Below, one piece after another: positions 8,445 to 18,013 of a stretch of 64,000 nucleotides of DNA (position 1 is the first letter of the stretch; every line of letters starts with the position of its first letter). The position numbers and the translations under genes are program-made. The notes below the pieces were generated by a model. The model had not been told where the DNA came from. It saw only the letters and a program-made list of their open reading frames with translations, and made no database searches. The stretch is from Embleya scabrispora (lineage in GTDB: Bacteria > Actinomycetota > Actinomycetes > Streptomycetales > Streptomycetaceae): assembly GCF_002024165.1 (NCBI RefSeq), contig NZ_MWQN01000004.1:186001-250000 (forward strand). The letters run 5' to 3'.

Positions 8445-10199
8445 ATGGCACATCCGCCCACGCCAGAACCGACCCCCACCACCTCCGTCCCGTCCTCGGA
8501 CGGCGATCGGCAGGGCATGCCGGCGCCCGCCTGGGCCGTGCGGGACGGGGACGGCACGTGGCGGGTGAAGTGGTGCCCCGAGGTCACCGCGGACTCCTAC
8601 GAGCTGATGCGCCGGACCTCCCCGTCCTCCGAGCCGCAATCGATCGACCGGGCCGCCCGACCAGAGGACCTGGTGATCCCCCCGGACGGCGACAGGCCGG
8701 ACCCCGACACGTACCTGGTGTACGCCTTCCGCGACGGCGCACCCGTTCGCCACTCGATCCTGGGCACCGGTGCGGCCGAAGGCAAGGTCGACCTGCGCGC
8801 GAAACTCGAGAGCTGGAAGACCTGGGACCAACTCGCCCCGCACGAGAAATCCGAGGACGAGGAGTTGAATTCGGAGGAAATCTACGACGAGGAAACGCTC
8901 GTCAAAGGTATCAAAAAGACCATGATCTCGACCCGGACACCGCACGACATCATCACGTTCGACCCGGACGTCAACGTCATGTGGCCCGGGGCCGTCGTGC
9001 AATCGAAGCAGGCGATCAAGGACGGCTCCCTGGTACCGGTGGGCATCCGAACCCAACATCGCGCGCCCGTGAAGCTCGCCATCGACGCCCTGTCCGCCCA
9101 CGACATCGAGCCGGTCAAGGAACCGGACGGGAGATCCGTGCTCGCGGCCGTCAGGAAAGCCGTGTCCGGCCAGGAAAACAAATCGCCCGACATCGAGTTC
9201 CGGCAGACCATCGCGTACTCGGAATACGATCTCGCCATCGAAATGGGCGTGTCCGCAAAGTTCGGCGGCTTCTCGGGCAGCATCTCGTCGGAGTTCAACC
9301 GAAAGAACTCGAAGAACTGCGTCGCCATCTACATGCGCGAACGAGCTTTCACGGCCACCGCGACAGGGCTGGAGGACGCCAACTCCCTCATCAACGACGA
9401 CTTCACCGAGGAAGAACTCAAGAAGCTGGAGAACTACGAGGCCATCGGAAAGGAGAACCCACCCCTGCTCGTTGCCTCCGTGATCTACGGGCGGGTCCTG
9501 ACCGTCTTCATCAACGCCGAGTGCAGCGAGACGGACCTCAGCGCCGCCGTCGAGGCGAGCCGGACAGGATTCGCCAACATCGAAGGACAACTGAAGACGC
9601 ACTACAAGAGCATCCTCCAGAAGTCCGAGATCACCATCAAGAGCCACGGCGGAACACCCGAGCTCGTACGGAAGGCACTCGTCGACGGAAACATCTCCGA
9701 ATACTTCGGCGAGAAACAGAAACTGGAGGAATACTCCATCATCGGCTACGTCCTCAAGCAACTGGAGCCCATGAAGGTCGCCCGGATGAGCGAAAAGATC
9801 CAATACGCAGCGGAACAGTGGATCTACAAGGACCAGGGCCACTACGACGCCACACTCGAAATCCGCGAGCTGCAGTGGACGAACACCGTCATCTGGAGCA
9901 CCCAGAATCCGTTCACGATCTCCTTCGACGGAGAGGAATACAAAGTCGACAAGGACGACGGGGATACCTGGCCCACCAAGAAGCACGAATTCACCGCCGA
10001 CGGGAGGGGAAAACCGTTCACCATCGAGATCAAGGATTCCGGATGGGAGGGCTGCTACGTGCAGCTCGTTCCCGGGAACCAGAGATGGTTCGAGAACGGG
10101 AAGACCCTCTACGAGGGTTGGGTGACGACCTGGTGCGGCCGAGGCTACTTCGACTCCTATCAATGGAGCATCCGAATCACCGCCAGAAAGACGGACTGA
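8445..10199 (+). CDS. Cholesterol-dependent-cytolysin-like pore-forming protein
   Basis: The 584-residue product resembles the thiol-activated cytolysin fold. Aligning by eye: DPDVNVMWPGAVVQSKQAIK matches the N-terminal YPGAL..A region; RQTIAYSEYDLAIEMGVSAK and FGGFSGSISSEFNRKNSKNC match the first membrane-insertion hairpin; NPPLLVASVIYGRVLTVFIN matches the family signature APPLFVSNVAYGR; and ETDLSAAVEAS..ILQKSEITIKSHGG matches the second hairpin and following strand. The C-terminus is beta-rich and contains DSGWEGCYVQL where pathogens carry the Trp-rich undecapeptide, so the classic cholesterol-recognition loop is not conserved. No signal peptide is visible; the N-terminus is acidic and proline-rich. 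Start ATG 8445 has aaggag 7 bases upstream. Codon use is noticeably richer in A/T-starting and AAA/AAG/GAA codons than neighbours, hinting at transfer. Pore formation is inferred from fold only. Confidence 0.8.
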   Translation: MAHPPTPEPTPTTSVPSSDGDRQGMPAPAWAVRDGDGTWRVKWCPEVTADSYELMRRTSPSSEPQSIDRAARPEDLVIPPDGDRPDPDTYLVYAFRDGAPVRHSILGTGAAEGKVDLRAKLESWKTWDQLAPHEKSEDEELNSEEIYDEETLVKGIKKTMISTRTPHDIITFDPDVNVMWPGAVVQSKQAIKDGSLVPVGIRTQHRAPVKLAIDALSAHDIEPVKEPDGRSVLAAVRKAVSGQENKSPDIEFRQTIAYSEYDLAIEMGVSAKFGGFSGSISSEFNRKNSKNCVAIYMRERAFTATATGLEDANSLINDDFTEEELKKLENYEAIGKENPPLLVASVIYGRVLTVFINAECSETDLSAAVEASRTGFANIEGQLKTHYKSILQKSEITIKSHGGTPELVRKALVDGNISEYFGEKQKLEEYSIIGYVLKQLEPMKVARMSEKIQYAAEQWIYKDQGHYDATLEIRELQWTNTVIWSTQNPFTISFDGEEYKVDKDDGDTWPTKKHEFTADGRGKPFTIEIKDSGWEGCYVQLVPGNQRWFENGKTLYEGWVTTWCGRGYFDSYQWSIRITARKTD

Positions 10200-11233
10200 A
10201 CCGTCACGGCGCTCACGCCCCCGCGACACGACACCCGTCCCCGACCCCGCGTCGAACGCGTCCACCCGAAGCCGACAACACATTCGCCCCGGGTCCACCG
10301 GCCGAACGACGGCGCCGGCTCGATGCCTTGCACAGCACCCGTGCGGCGGAGTTGCCGTCGACCACTGCCGTCGGACATGCCGGCGTCCGGGGAAGTCGGG
10401 GTCGGTGAGGGCGAGGGTGATCCTGGTGTCCATGTCGGGCGGGGCCCGACGATTCCCGATAGACGAGTTGCTCGGGCATCGAACCCATCCGATTGGGGGC
10501 TCCGCAGAGCAGTCGGATCCGGCGGAGGATGCGGACGCGGGCGTCGCGGTGGTGAAGGACGATCGGCGGCAGGCCGGTCGCCGCCCAGGTCCGCAGGAGA
10601 CCGGGGTCCACGCGGCGCGCCCGGGGCGGCCGGCGGTGATCTCCGCCAGGGCGCCCCGCCGGGGCCAGGACGTCGCGGTACTCGGGGCGGTCGCCGGTGG
10701 CCGCGCGTCGTGCCAGGGCGTACAGGTCATCGCCGGCGGCCTCGACGGCCAAAACCGGGGCCAGGTTGAAGGAGTGGAAGACCTCCGCCGTGCCCGCCGG
10801 GGCGGCCGGCACCCTCGGCCGACGGCTGGAGAGCGGCGTGCCGGTTCAAGTGTCGGAGATGCATCGCGTGCGGGTCGGCCGCGAGCCGGGCCGCCCCCGG
10901 TTCGTGGTCGGCGTGGGCACGGGCATGCACGGCGCTGCCGGAACGCTAGGGCGTGGCAGGCCGGCTCGTCGCCCTCCTCGGCACGACCTTGTTCCTCGGG
11001 GTGCTCCGCGGGAACGTCGAGTCGGTGAATGGCCCGCGACAGTGTCGACCCGCTGGTCGCGACCGCCGAGTGCGTGGTCGGCCTCTCACCGACCCGGTCG
11101 CCGAGTGCCGGCACGACACGCGCCGGCAGCCGCTGCGCGGTCGGGGTGCGCCGACCGTACCGGACGATGCGCGCGACAACGGCACCACGCCGTCTCCACG
11201 ATTGCTCCTCGTGGAAAAACCGATGTCGCGAAT
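10200..11233. other. Intergenic region with possible decayed gene
   Basis: No intact gene is supported here. On the minus strand at about 10660-10812 a coding-like N-terminus reads AEVFHSFNLAPVLAVEAAGD then DLYALARRAATGDRPEYRD. Further coding-like pieces (PPIVLHHRDARVRILRRI; DMDTRITLALTDPDFPGRR) appear in other minus-strand frames towards 10400. This looks like one gene broken by frameshifts; the family is not recognised. Confidence 0.3.
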
Positions 11234-12076
11234 CTACTGCCGGCCGACGACGACATGCCGGGACGCCTCCGCCAAGCCCTGCTCGTTGCCGAGGTCGAAG
11301 TAGCTGCCACGACCGACGGTGACGGAGATCGGTGTGGACCCGAGGATTTCCACCAACCCGTCGGTGAGGCGGTACTCCCCGGATTCCTCGTGTTCGCCCA
11401 CTGCGGCGAGGACGTGAAGGAACTGGCCGGGAAACGCGTACCTGCTGATGTTGATCAGGACCTTTCCCCCGTCGAATCGGGCCGCGACGGCGTCCTTCTC
11501 GACGAGGTCCGTCAGGTGCAGTCGCCCGTCGGTTTCGGCAGTTTCGAGGCGGCCGTAGCGGTCGAGGGAACTCGCCGGCGACGGTTGTCCCACGAGGGCG
11601 TATCCGCTTCCGTCGCCCGCGTCGCGGCCCAGTTCCGCGAGCGTCGATTGCCCCGGAGGCTCGACGAGGAGGTCGTCACTGGAGAGGAAGTAGAAGGCGT
11701 CGTCGGCGATGAAGTCTCGTGCGAGCATCACCGGGACGGCGGTGCCGTACCGGTCCTCCGGGTCCTGCTCGACGAAGGTGATCGACGGAACCGTGGCGAG
11801 TTCGTCGAGTGCGTGGGCCTTTTCGGCCCAGCCTCGGCGTCCGAGCAACGCGCGCAGTTCGGTGTCGTCCCCGTAATACCCCTGGATCTGGGTGCTTCCC
11901 CGGCGTACCACGATCGCGACTTCATGGACGCCTGCGGCAGCGCACTCACGGACGATGTAGTCGATCGTCGGCCGGCGGCCGATGGGCAGCATCGCCTTCT
12001 CGATCACCTTGGTGATCGGGAACATGCGCGTTCCCAACCCCGCCGCAGCGATAACCGCCTTGCGAATGGTGCCCAC
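11234..12076 (-). CDS. GalU-like UTP-glucose-1-phosphate uridylyltransferase
   Basis: A 280-residue sugar-nucleotide transferase that joins a nucleoside triphosphate to a sugar-1-phosphate. The N-terminal signature is AAGLGTRMFPITKVIEKAML followed by PIGRRPTIDYIVRE, close to the GalU G.GTR..P.TK...K.MLP motif. Later strands include SITFVEQDPEDRYGTAVPVM, AFYFLSSDDLL (metal/UTP-site aspartates) and GSYFDLGNEQGLAEA near the C-terminus. Start GTG 12076 has gaggag 7 bases upstream; longer frames upstream are non-coding in composition. At 280 residues it is slightly shorter than typical bacterial GalU (about 300). No polysaccharide genes are adjacent, so its pathway (UDP-glucose for glycosylation or trehalose) is unclear. 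Another nucleotide specificity cannot be excluded. Confidence 0.85.
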   Translation of the reverse strand: MGTIRKAVIAAAGLGTRMFPITKVIEKAMLPIGRRPTIDYIVRECAAAGVHEVAIVVRRGSTQIQGYYGDDTELRALLGRRGWAEKAHALDELATVPSITFVEQDPEDRYGTAVPVMLARDFIADDAFYFLSSDDLLVEPPGQSTLAELGRDAGDGSGYALVGQPSPASSLDRYGRLETAETDGRLHLTDLVEKDAVAARFDGGKVLINISRYAFPGQFLHVLAAVGEHEESGEYRLTDGLVEILGSTPISVTVGRGSYFDLGNEQGLAEASRHVVVGRQ

Positions 12077-12269
12077 TGACGTACTCCTCGAGTCGCGACG
12101 GCACAACCGTCCGCCGCCCGACCGACGCCATTGACGTCGTGTGGCCTCCGCCGCGCTCGGAACGGACCCCGGCGAACACGTCACGATAGCGCCGCGCGAC
12201 GGAATGTCCGAGCAGCCGACCGCCAGGGTGTGGTGTGTTCGGTCCAGGCGCGGGGGACGCGTTCGACGG

Positions 12270-12420
12270 CGCAGGCGGCAATCGAGCGGTCTTGGGAGCC
12301 GGTACGGTGGGCGATCAGGGCGCCGCGTTCCAGCCGGTACCGGTGCCCAACTCCAGGACACGGTGGCCGTTCCGGGGTCTCATGATGACGCGGACCACGG
12401 GTCCACGTCCGCCGAGGTGC
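12270..12420 (-). pseudogene. Relic of a PCMT-like methyltransferase
   Basis: A minus-strand frame reads VIMRPRNGHRVLELGTGTGW then NAA, the SAM-binding motif I of protein-L-isoaspartate O-methyltransferase-type enzymes as found in streptomycetes. The frame then hits a stop, while the expected continuation (ALIAHRTG) appears in a second frame, so a one-base change separates the two. No full-length gene surrounds it. The rest of 12077-12696 holds no gene I can support. Confidence 0.5.
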
Positions 12421-12696
12421 TCTTCGCTGCGCGGCGCCGGCCGAGCCGCCGAGGCAAGGTGGCCCGTCCGAGCCCGTCCGAGTCCGTCCGACCCGAAAGA
12501 CCTCGACGCGCGTGGGTTGCCTATCGCGCTGGTACCACGGCCCGGCGTCGCTGCACCGCACGTTGGAGACGAATCTCGACCCGTGGTTGATGTCGCGGCA
12601 CACGTCCGCCGCCATAGCGTTCGGGAGCATCCGGGGAGGCGGTTCGGAGAATCCGTTCCGAGGAGACGTCCGGAGAGCGAACGGAAGGAGCGCATC

Positions 12697-13086
12697 GTGC
12701 GTATCGGGGGAAGCATCATGACCAGGGCCGGCGCACTCGCCGCGGGCGCCGCGTTGGCGCTGACCGCCACGGGGTCGGCCCAGGCGAGCGAGGCCCACAC
12801 CGGCGAGTCGCGGACGAGCGCCGCCAAGGGGTTTTACCAGATCAACATCCACACCAAGTACTCGGACTGGGTCCGGGTGGTGGGCAAGAACCAGCACGGA
12901 GATCCGGTGATGCACACCTGGAACACCCCCAACGACTGGACCCTGGCCAAGGGGTGGTGGTGGGATTCCGACGTGATCGTGACCATCGATGGTCACGACG
13001 AGACCCACAACCGACGCAAGACCGTCACCTGCGACCTGAGCAAGGCCCCGCGTCAGGGGAACACCGTGAAGTGCTACGCCTTCTGA
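12697..13086 (+). CDS. Small secreted protein
   Basis: The 129-residue product has a signal peptide: MRIGGSIMTRAGALAAGAAL followed by ALTATGSAQAS, with likely cleavage after AQA. The mature part is about 95 residues, rich in Trp, Lys, His and Asp (GWWWDSDVIVTIDGHDE) with two cysteines (VTCDLS..VKCYAF) that could form a disulfide. GTG 12697 is preferred because ggaaggag ends 6 bases upstream; ATG 12718 is the alternative. No domain was recognised. It is exported and may act in the envelope or medium; no neighbour suggests a role. Confidence 0.8.
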   Translation: MRIGGSIMTRAGALAAGAALALTATGSAQASEAHTGESRTSAAKGFYQINIHTKYSDWVRVVGKNQHGDPVMHTWNTPNDWTLAKGWWWDSDVIVTIDGHDETHNRRKTVTCDLSKAPRQGNTVKCYAF

Positions 13087-13109
13087 TCCGCCCGGGCGCG
13101 GCTGAGGAG

Positions 13110-13390
13110 CGGTGTCGGATGCTGTCCAAGTGTGCGTCGCGGGTGACGAGATCCGGGTGATCTCGCAATCGCCGCTCGCGCCCAGTCCTCGAGGTCGGCG
13201 TTGTGCGCGACGCGCGCCTCGTCCGTTGTAGCGGTTGGCAGGGGCAGGGCAGGAGACTGCCCTCGGCAGGGAGTTCGGAGCCGGCCTCGGTGAGTCTGTC
13301 GATCAACCATCGCCGAAACGGCGTGTCCCGGGTCTGCCAGGCGGAGCCGTAGTCGTCGTACTCGGATTCGTCCGAACCGGGACCGACGAC
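13110..13390 (-). pseudogene. Frameshifted remnant, unknown family
   Basis: Two adjacent minus-strand frames carry coding-like protein: PGSDESEYDDYGSAWQTRDT with FRRWLIDRLTEAGSELPAEG in one, then DEARVAHNADLEDWARAAIA in the next. They read as consecutive parts of a single gene separated by a frameshift near 13240. No start or full domain is present. The plus-strand stretch from here to 14104 shows no other supportable gene. Confidence 0.35.
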
Positions 13391-14104
13391 AGCCGTGGCC
13401 GCGTCCTCTCCAACGACGCAGTGGGGCATACGAGGATCACTCGTACGGGGTACGCCCCGAACACCCGGCGCACGGTGCGTCGCCGGGGACGGACGAGGCC
13501 CCCGGGACGGCCCGGTGGACGGTGTTGCGCAGGTCGGCGACGGCCCTGGCGGCCGCGCCGACCAAGGGGCCATTCAAGGCGGGCAGCATGCGTCGCGGGC
13601 CACCGGGGCACGGGGTTCGCGGCCGGAACCACCGCCGGGCTCGTCCACGCCGGCTCGGGCGGGACCTCGAACGGCACGCGCCCAGAACGGCCACCGGCCG
13701 CCGTATATCCCTCTCCCGGCGACCGACGGCACGGGCGCACCGAGTTCCTCCGGGCGAACCGCCCACACCCCAGCCGAGATTCGCCGTCGGATGGCCGGCG
13801 CGTGGTCGGGGCTCGCGTGGTCGGCGGCGCCGGACGCGGACCGCGACGCCGATTCGGATGCCCAGGGGTCCGCGTCTCTCTCATCAGGCGGCGACCACCG
13901 TACGCGGCCACTTCCTCGACCGGAGGCGCGCCGCGGTGCCGCGTCGAGCCGTACGTGGGGGCGGTTCGCGTACCCCGCTACACAGGCGCGGGTCGGACAC
14001 GCGGCCGAGCCGGAACCACCGGATCGGCGCTCATACCCGACGCCGCTCCAGGGAACGGGAACCGCAGCGGCTCCACCGGAGCCGCCAGGCGAGAGGACTC
14101 CCCC

Positions 14105-14542
14105 GTGCCCGACTCGAACCCGTCGTCCTTCGACGACGCCCACCGTCGCCCGGACGGAGTGGACGACGCCACCGTGGCCGCCGTGGGGCGGGTGTCGGAG
14201 GCATGGGAGTACACCGCCCGCGCTCGCGGGCACCTGTACGCGTTCCACCAACTCACCGGCAGCGCCGATCGCATCCTCCACGACGCGGTGGACATGCTCC
14301 GGCGCGCCGGTCACCGCGACGCCGCCCGCCTTCTGGAGACCGAGATCGCCGGACGCAACGTCATCCCCGGACACTGGACGTTCCAGATCGTCGAAGGCTA
14401 CGACCGCACCTACTACCAGCCGTTCGCCGACGCCGAACAACGCCTGCGCGACGACCTCGTCGGCGGCAGAAGACACCTGTACGAAGCGGAGATGAAACAA
14501 CGCCTGCGCACCCGCGGCCACCCCGACCACACCTTGGACTGA
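14105..14542 (+). CDS. Conserved actinobacterial hypothetical protein
   Basis: The 145-residue, mainly helical soluble protein has recognisable strings YTARARGHLYAFHQLTGSAD, NVIPGHWTFQIVEGYDRTYY and RRHLYEAEMKQRLRTRGHPD. It looks like a family common in streptomycetes but with no assigned function. The conserved WTFQIVEGYD and the basic C-terminal helix are its most distinctive parts. GTG 14105 is chosen over a long upstream extension because gagagga lies about 10 bases upstream and the sequence before it is compositionally non-coding. No operon partner is evident. Confidence 0.8.
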   Translation: MPDSNPSSFDDAHRRPDGVDDATVAAVGRVSEAWEYTARARGHLYAFHQLTGSADRILHDAVDMLRRAGHRDAARLLETEIAGRNVIPGHWTFQIVEGYDRTYYQPFADAEQRLRDDLVGGRRHLYEAEMKQRLRTRGHPDHTLD

Positions 14543-14744
14543 AAAGCCCACGCGCCGGACACCCCCGTCCTCCTCCTCGGGGGCGATCCGCGCACTCGGG
14601 AACCACGAACCGAAAGTAGGGACCGCCCCCGGGCCCGGGACACGACGCCCACGCCCGCGATCACGGGACACAGCCACGGGGACCCTGCCGGCCGTGCTCG
14701 GCAAGCATTCCGTCCCCCGGGCGTGCCTCGTCGCTCGCGACGGT

Positions 14745-14963
14745 TCAGTCCCGATCCTCCTCGAGTTTGAGGGCCACACCGATCGCAAAGAACGTGGGCG
14801 CCCACTCACCCACGAACAAACCCCAGCGATCCGCGCGATCGACGCCGTGCGGCTCGACCTTCATCGAACCCATCCACGACAACACCGACAGCCCGATCGA
14901 GGCGAATCCCGCCATGTAGGCGTGCTCGGAACGCAGACCTTTGTCGTGCAGCATCTTCATCAT
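14745..14963 (-). CDS. Small membrane protein
   Basis: A 72-residue protein starting MMKMLHDKGLRSEHAYMAGF with two hydrophobic stretches (AYMAGFASIGLSVLSWMGSM and LFVGEWAPTFFAIGVALKL). A good ribosome site (aaagagg) precedes ATG 14963; longer versions run into proline/arginine-rich non-coding sequence. Similar small proteins occur in streptomycetes without known function. It stands alone, convergent with the gene ending at 14542. Confidence 0.75.
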   Translation of the reverse strand: MMKMLHDKGLRSEHAYMAGFASIGLSVLSWMGSMKVEPHGVDRADRWGLFVGEWAPTFFAIGVALKLEEDRD

Positions 14964-15456
14964 CGTCGAACCTCTTTCCGAAAAAACGGTTGGGGAGTGA
15001 CCATGGCCCGCTACCCGCCCCCGCCGGCCGCAACCCCGAACGAACGGTCCCCGCATCGTTTCGCCGCGCGCACCGACACCGCCCCCTCGCGGGACCCGAT
15101 GCCGCTCGGCACCGTCATGGCGACTTACCGGCTCGGACCTACCACGCGACCCCCAGGGGCGCGCAGCCGGCGATCGGGCCCATCGCTGGACCTCGCCCCA
15201 CGCCTTGCTCGAACCAGGGCTGCGAAACGCTCCGGAACACGCCGGCGGCGAGCATGGACGCGGCGCGGGCCCGTCCCACCGACGCCGCGGCGGAGGCACC
15301 GCGGCGGTTGGCGAGTTCGAACCCATCCGTAGCGGGCACCGCTACGAACATTGACGTCGCGGGACTCGGTACCGGCGTGCCCGAGCCGATGCGGGTGCGG
15401 TCCCGGGCGGCCGGAGACGGCGAATTTCGGGGGGACTCGAAGGGAGCGGCGGGCCG
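14964..15456. other. Gene-free region with a hairpin
   Basis: No coding sequence is supported. A hairpin with 8-base arms (cgtagcgg / ccgctacg, loop gca) lies at 15328-15346, about 110 bases before the MMPL gene. It may be a terminator or part of the leader. The region otherwise presumably holds divergent promoters for the flanking genes. Confidence 0.4.
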
Positions 15457-17646
15457 ATGCAAGCAGAGCCGACCGATGTACGAGGAAGGACGGACACGTC
15501 CGCGGTGACGGCGCCGGGCCTGACCACGCGCGTGGCGCTGTGGTCGATCGCGCATCGCTGGGTCGTCGTCGTGGGATGGGTCGTGCTGACCCTTGCCGGC
15601 GGTTTGGCCGCGGAGCGGGCGGGCGATCGGTTGTCCTTCAGGTTCGATCTGCCCGGGCAGCCCGCCTACGAGACCAACTCCGCGATCGTGGAACGGTTCG
15701 GATCCGGCGGCGACAATCCGCCGCTGGTCGCCGTGGTGCGGTTGCCGCCGGGCACCACGGTGGACTCGCCGGGTGTCCGCGGCGAACTCGCCGGTGTGTT
15801 CGACCGGGCCGCGGCGAGTGTTCCCGGCGCGCGTACGGCCTCGCTGCTCACCGACGGTGGCAAGGCGTTCGTTTCGGCCGACGGCCGCACCACGTTCGCC
15901 CTCTTCTATCCGATTCCCGAGTACACCTCCTCGGACCCGTACGCCAAGGCGCTGCCGGCGTTGACCCGAGCCGTCGCCGGGGCGTCGGTCGCCGGCTCCC
16001 CCGTCCATGTCACCGGTGCGAGCGTGTTGGCGTCGGGGGGCGCGAGCGGAGGCAGCGGTGTGCTGGTGGAGACGCTGGCCGCGGGCGCGGCCGCACTGGT
16101 GGTGTTGGCGATCGTATTCGGGTCGCTGTTGGCGCTGTTGCCGCTGCTCATCGCGGTGGTGGCGATTCCCACCACGTTCGTCGGGATCTACGCGCTCACC
16201 TACGTCACCGACATGTCGACGATCACCCGCAACATCGTCGCCCTCGTCGGTCTCGGCGTGGCCATCGACTACGCCCTGCTGGTGGTCACCCGATGGCGTG
16301 AGGAACGCGGCCTCGGCGCGGACAACCGGGCGGCGGTCCTGAAGTCGTCGGCCACGGCGGGCAGATCGGTGGTGTTCTCGGGGATCACGGTGACCGTCAG
16401 TCTGGCCGCGTTGGCACTGACGCCGGTTCCGTTCCTGCGCAGCATCGGTTACGCGGGACTGCTGATTCCGCTGGTCAGCGTCGCGGTGTCCACGACGTTG
16501 TTGCCGGTGATCCTGGACGCGATCGGTCCCCGGCTCGAATGGCCGCGCAAGAAGCCGGCGGGCACGGTGAGCCGGCTGTGGACGGGCGTCGCCCGGTGGG
16601 TGGTGGGGCACCGGATCACGGCAACCGTCGGGTCCCTGGCGGTGCTCGCGCTGCTGATCGTGCCCGTGTTCTCGCTCAATCTCGGAGAGCCCCAGGCCGG
16701 TGCGACGGCGGCCACCGCCGACGTCGAGGCCCGGGCGGGTCTGCGCGCGCTCACCGATTCGGGAATCGGCCCGGGCGTACTGCGGCCCACCGAGCTTCTG
16801 CTGCCCGTCGACGCGAACCTGCCCGCCGTGGACGGCATTTCGGCGACGGCGCCCGACGCGTGGCGACACGACGCCTCCCGCGTGGTGGACGCCTGGTCGG
16901 CGGCCGAGCCCACCAGCGGCGCCGGCAAGGACGCGTTGCGGGCGATTCGCGACGCGGCGGGCCGGGTACCGGGGGCCCGGGTCGGTGGATCGCCCGCCCA
17001 GGACGGCGACTTCGTCCACGCACTCTACGGCCCCGATCTGCTGATCATCGTCGCCGCCATCGTGATCGTCACGATGCTGCTGCTGACCCGCGCGCTGCGC
17101 TCGGTATGGCTGCCGATCAAGGCGCTGTTGCTCAACGTCGTGTCCCTCGCGGCGGCGTACGGGGTGCTCACGTTCGTCTGGCAGGAAGGGCACGGCACCC
17201 GGGCACTGTTCTCCAGTCCGGCCACGGGCGCGATCACCCTGTGGGTTCCCCTCGCGGTCTTCGCGTTGTTGTTCGGATTGTCGATGGACTACGAGGTGTT
17301 CATCCTGACCCGGATCAACGAGGAGTACGAGAACGGCCATTCCCCCGACGAGGCGGTGATCCGAGGCATCGGGCGCACCGGCCGTCTGGTCACCTCCGGC
17401 GCACTCATCCTCTTCCTCGCGTTCGTCGCACTCGGCGGCGTCCCACAGACCGACGTCAAGATCCTGTCCACCGGGCTGGCCGCCGGCATCATCCTCGACG
17501 CCACACTCATCCGAGGAGTACTCGCCCCCGCCCTGGTGTCCTTGTTCGGTCGGCTCAACTGGTGGATGCCCGCACCCGTCGCCCGCGTCCTTCGCGTGAC
17601 CCCGATACGGCAAACGACTATGGAGAAAGAAGATCGGCAACGGTGA
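15457..17646 (+). CDS. MMPL/RND family transporter
   Basis: A 729-residue exporter with two copies of the RND half. Each half has one leading membrane helix, a large external loop and five clustered helices: first half WVVVVGWVVLTLAGG, then ALVVLAIVFGSLLALLPLL and onwards; second half LLIIVAAIVIVTMLLLTRAL onwards. Diagnostic motifs are GLGVAIDYALLVVTRWREE and FGLSMDYEVFILTRINEEY, the MMPL fourth-helix sequences with proton-relay aspartate and tyrosine. ATG 15457 is preceded by gaaggga. Members export lipids, drugs or small metabolites using the proton gradient. No regulator or biosynthetic operon is adjacent, so the substrate is unknown. Confidence 0.93.
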   Translation: MQAEPTDVRGRTDTSAVTAPGLTTRVALWSIAHRWVVVVGWVVLTLAGGLAAERAGDRLSFRFDLPGQPAYETNSAIVERFGSGGDNPPLVAVVRLPPGTTVDSPGVRGELAGVFDRAAASVPGARTASLLTDGGKAFVSADGRTTFALFYPIPEYTSSDPYAKALPALTRAVAGASVAGSPVHVTGASVLASGGASGGSGVLVETLAAGAAALVVLAIVFGSLLALLPLLIAVVAIPTTFVGIYALTYVTDMSTITRNIVALVGLGVAIDYALLVVTRWREERGLGADNRAAVLKSSATAGRSVVFSGITVTVSLAALALTPVPFLRSIGYAGLLIPLVSVAVSTTLLPVILDAIGPRLEWPRKKPAGTVSRLWTGVARWVVGHRITATVGSLAVLALLIVPVFSLNLGEPQAGATAATADVEARAGLRALTDSGIGPGVLRPTELLLPVDANLPAVDGISATAPDAWRHDASRVVDAWSAAEPTSGAGKDALRAIRDAAGRVPGARVGGSPAQDGDFVHALYGPDLLIIVAAIVIVTMLLLTRALRSVWLPIKALLLNVVSLAAAYGVLTFVWQEGHGTRALFSSPATGAITLWVPLAVFALLFGLSMDYEVFILTRINEEYENGHSPDEAVIRGIGRTGRLVTSGALILFLAFVALGGVPQTDVKILSTGLAAGIILDATLIRGVLAPALVSLFGRLNWWMPAPVARVLRVTPIRQTTMEKEDRQR

Positions 17647-18013
17647 CGCCACCGCTCGACAGCGGAGCGCCTGCGAGCCGGAGCCCCGGGCGAGTTCCCG
17701 ATCCCGTCGACCCGGGCACCGCATGCGGGTCCGTCGTCCAGGCGCGCGGGGGCGGGACTGTGCGTCGAGCGCACCGGGGTGTGCCGGAACGACGCGGTCG
17801 CCGAGGCGTTGTGCGCCGCCTCGAAGAGCGATCCGGGAGCCCATGGGGTCCGCGGCCTGCTCGGTGCCGGCCTGCCGGGGCCGCGAGTGTGGGCGGGCGC
17901 GTCAAGCCGAGTACCTGTTTGCAGGCCGGCGGCGTCCGTGTGGGACGAACGCGCGTCGGTGAGTGTTGCCGCCGACGGCCGCTGTCGCAGCCGCGGGTAC
18001 ATGTACGGGACGG
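17647..18013. other. Convergent intergenic region
   Basis: Between the MMPL gene and the toxin gene, which converge here, no gene or clear long hairpin was found. Open frames in this stretch have no coding composition. Confidence 0.5.

Noticed and set aside
8085..11114. A very long minus-strand open frame opposite the cytolysin-like gene
   Set aside because: Antisense to a strongly coding gene; the translation has no domain and is produced by GC bias of the codons on the other strand.
15139..17844. A long minus-strand open frame opposite the MMPL gene
   Set aside because: Low-complexity Gly/Arg/Gln/His composition typical of a shadow frame.
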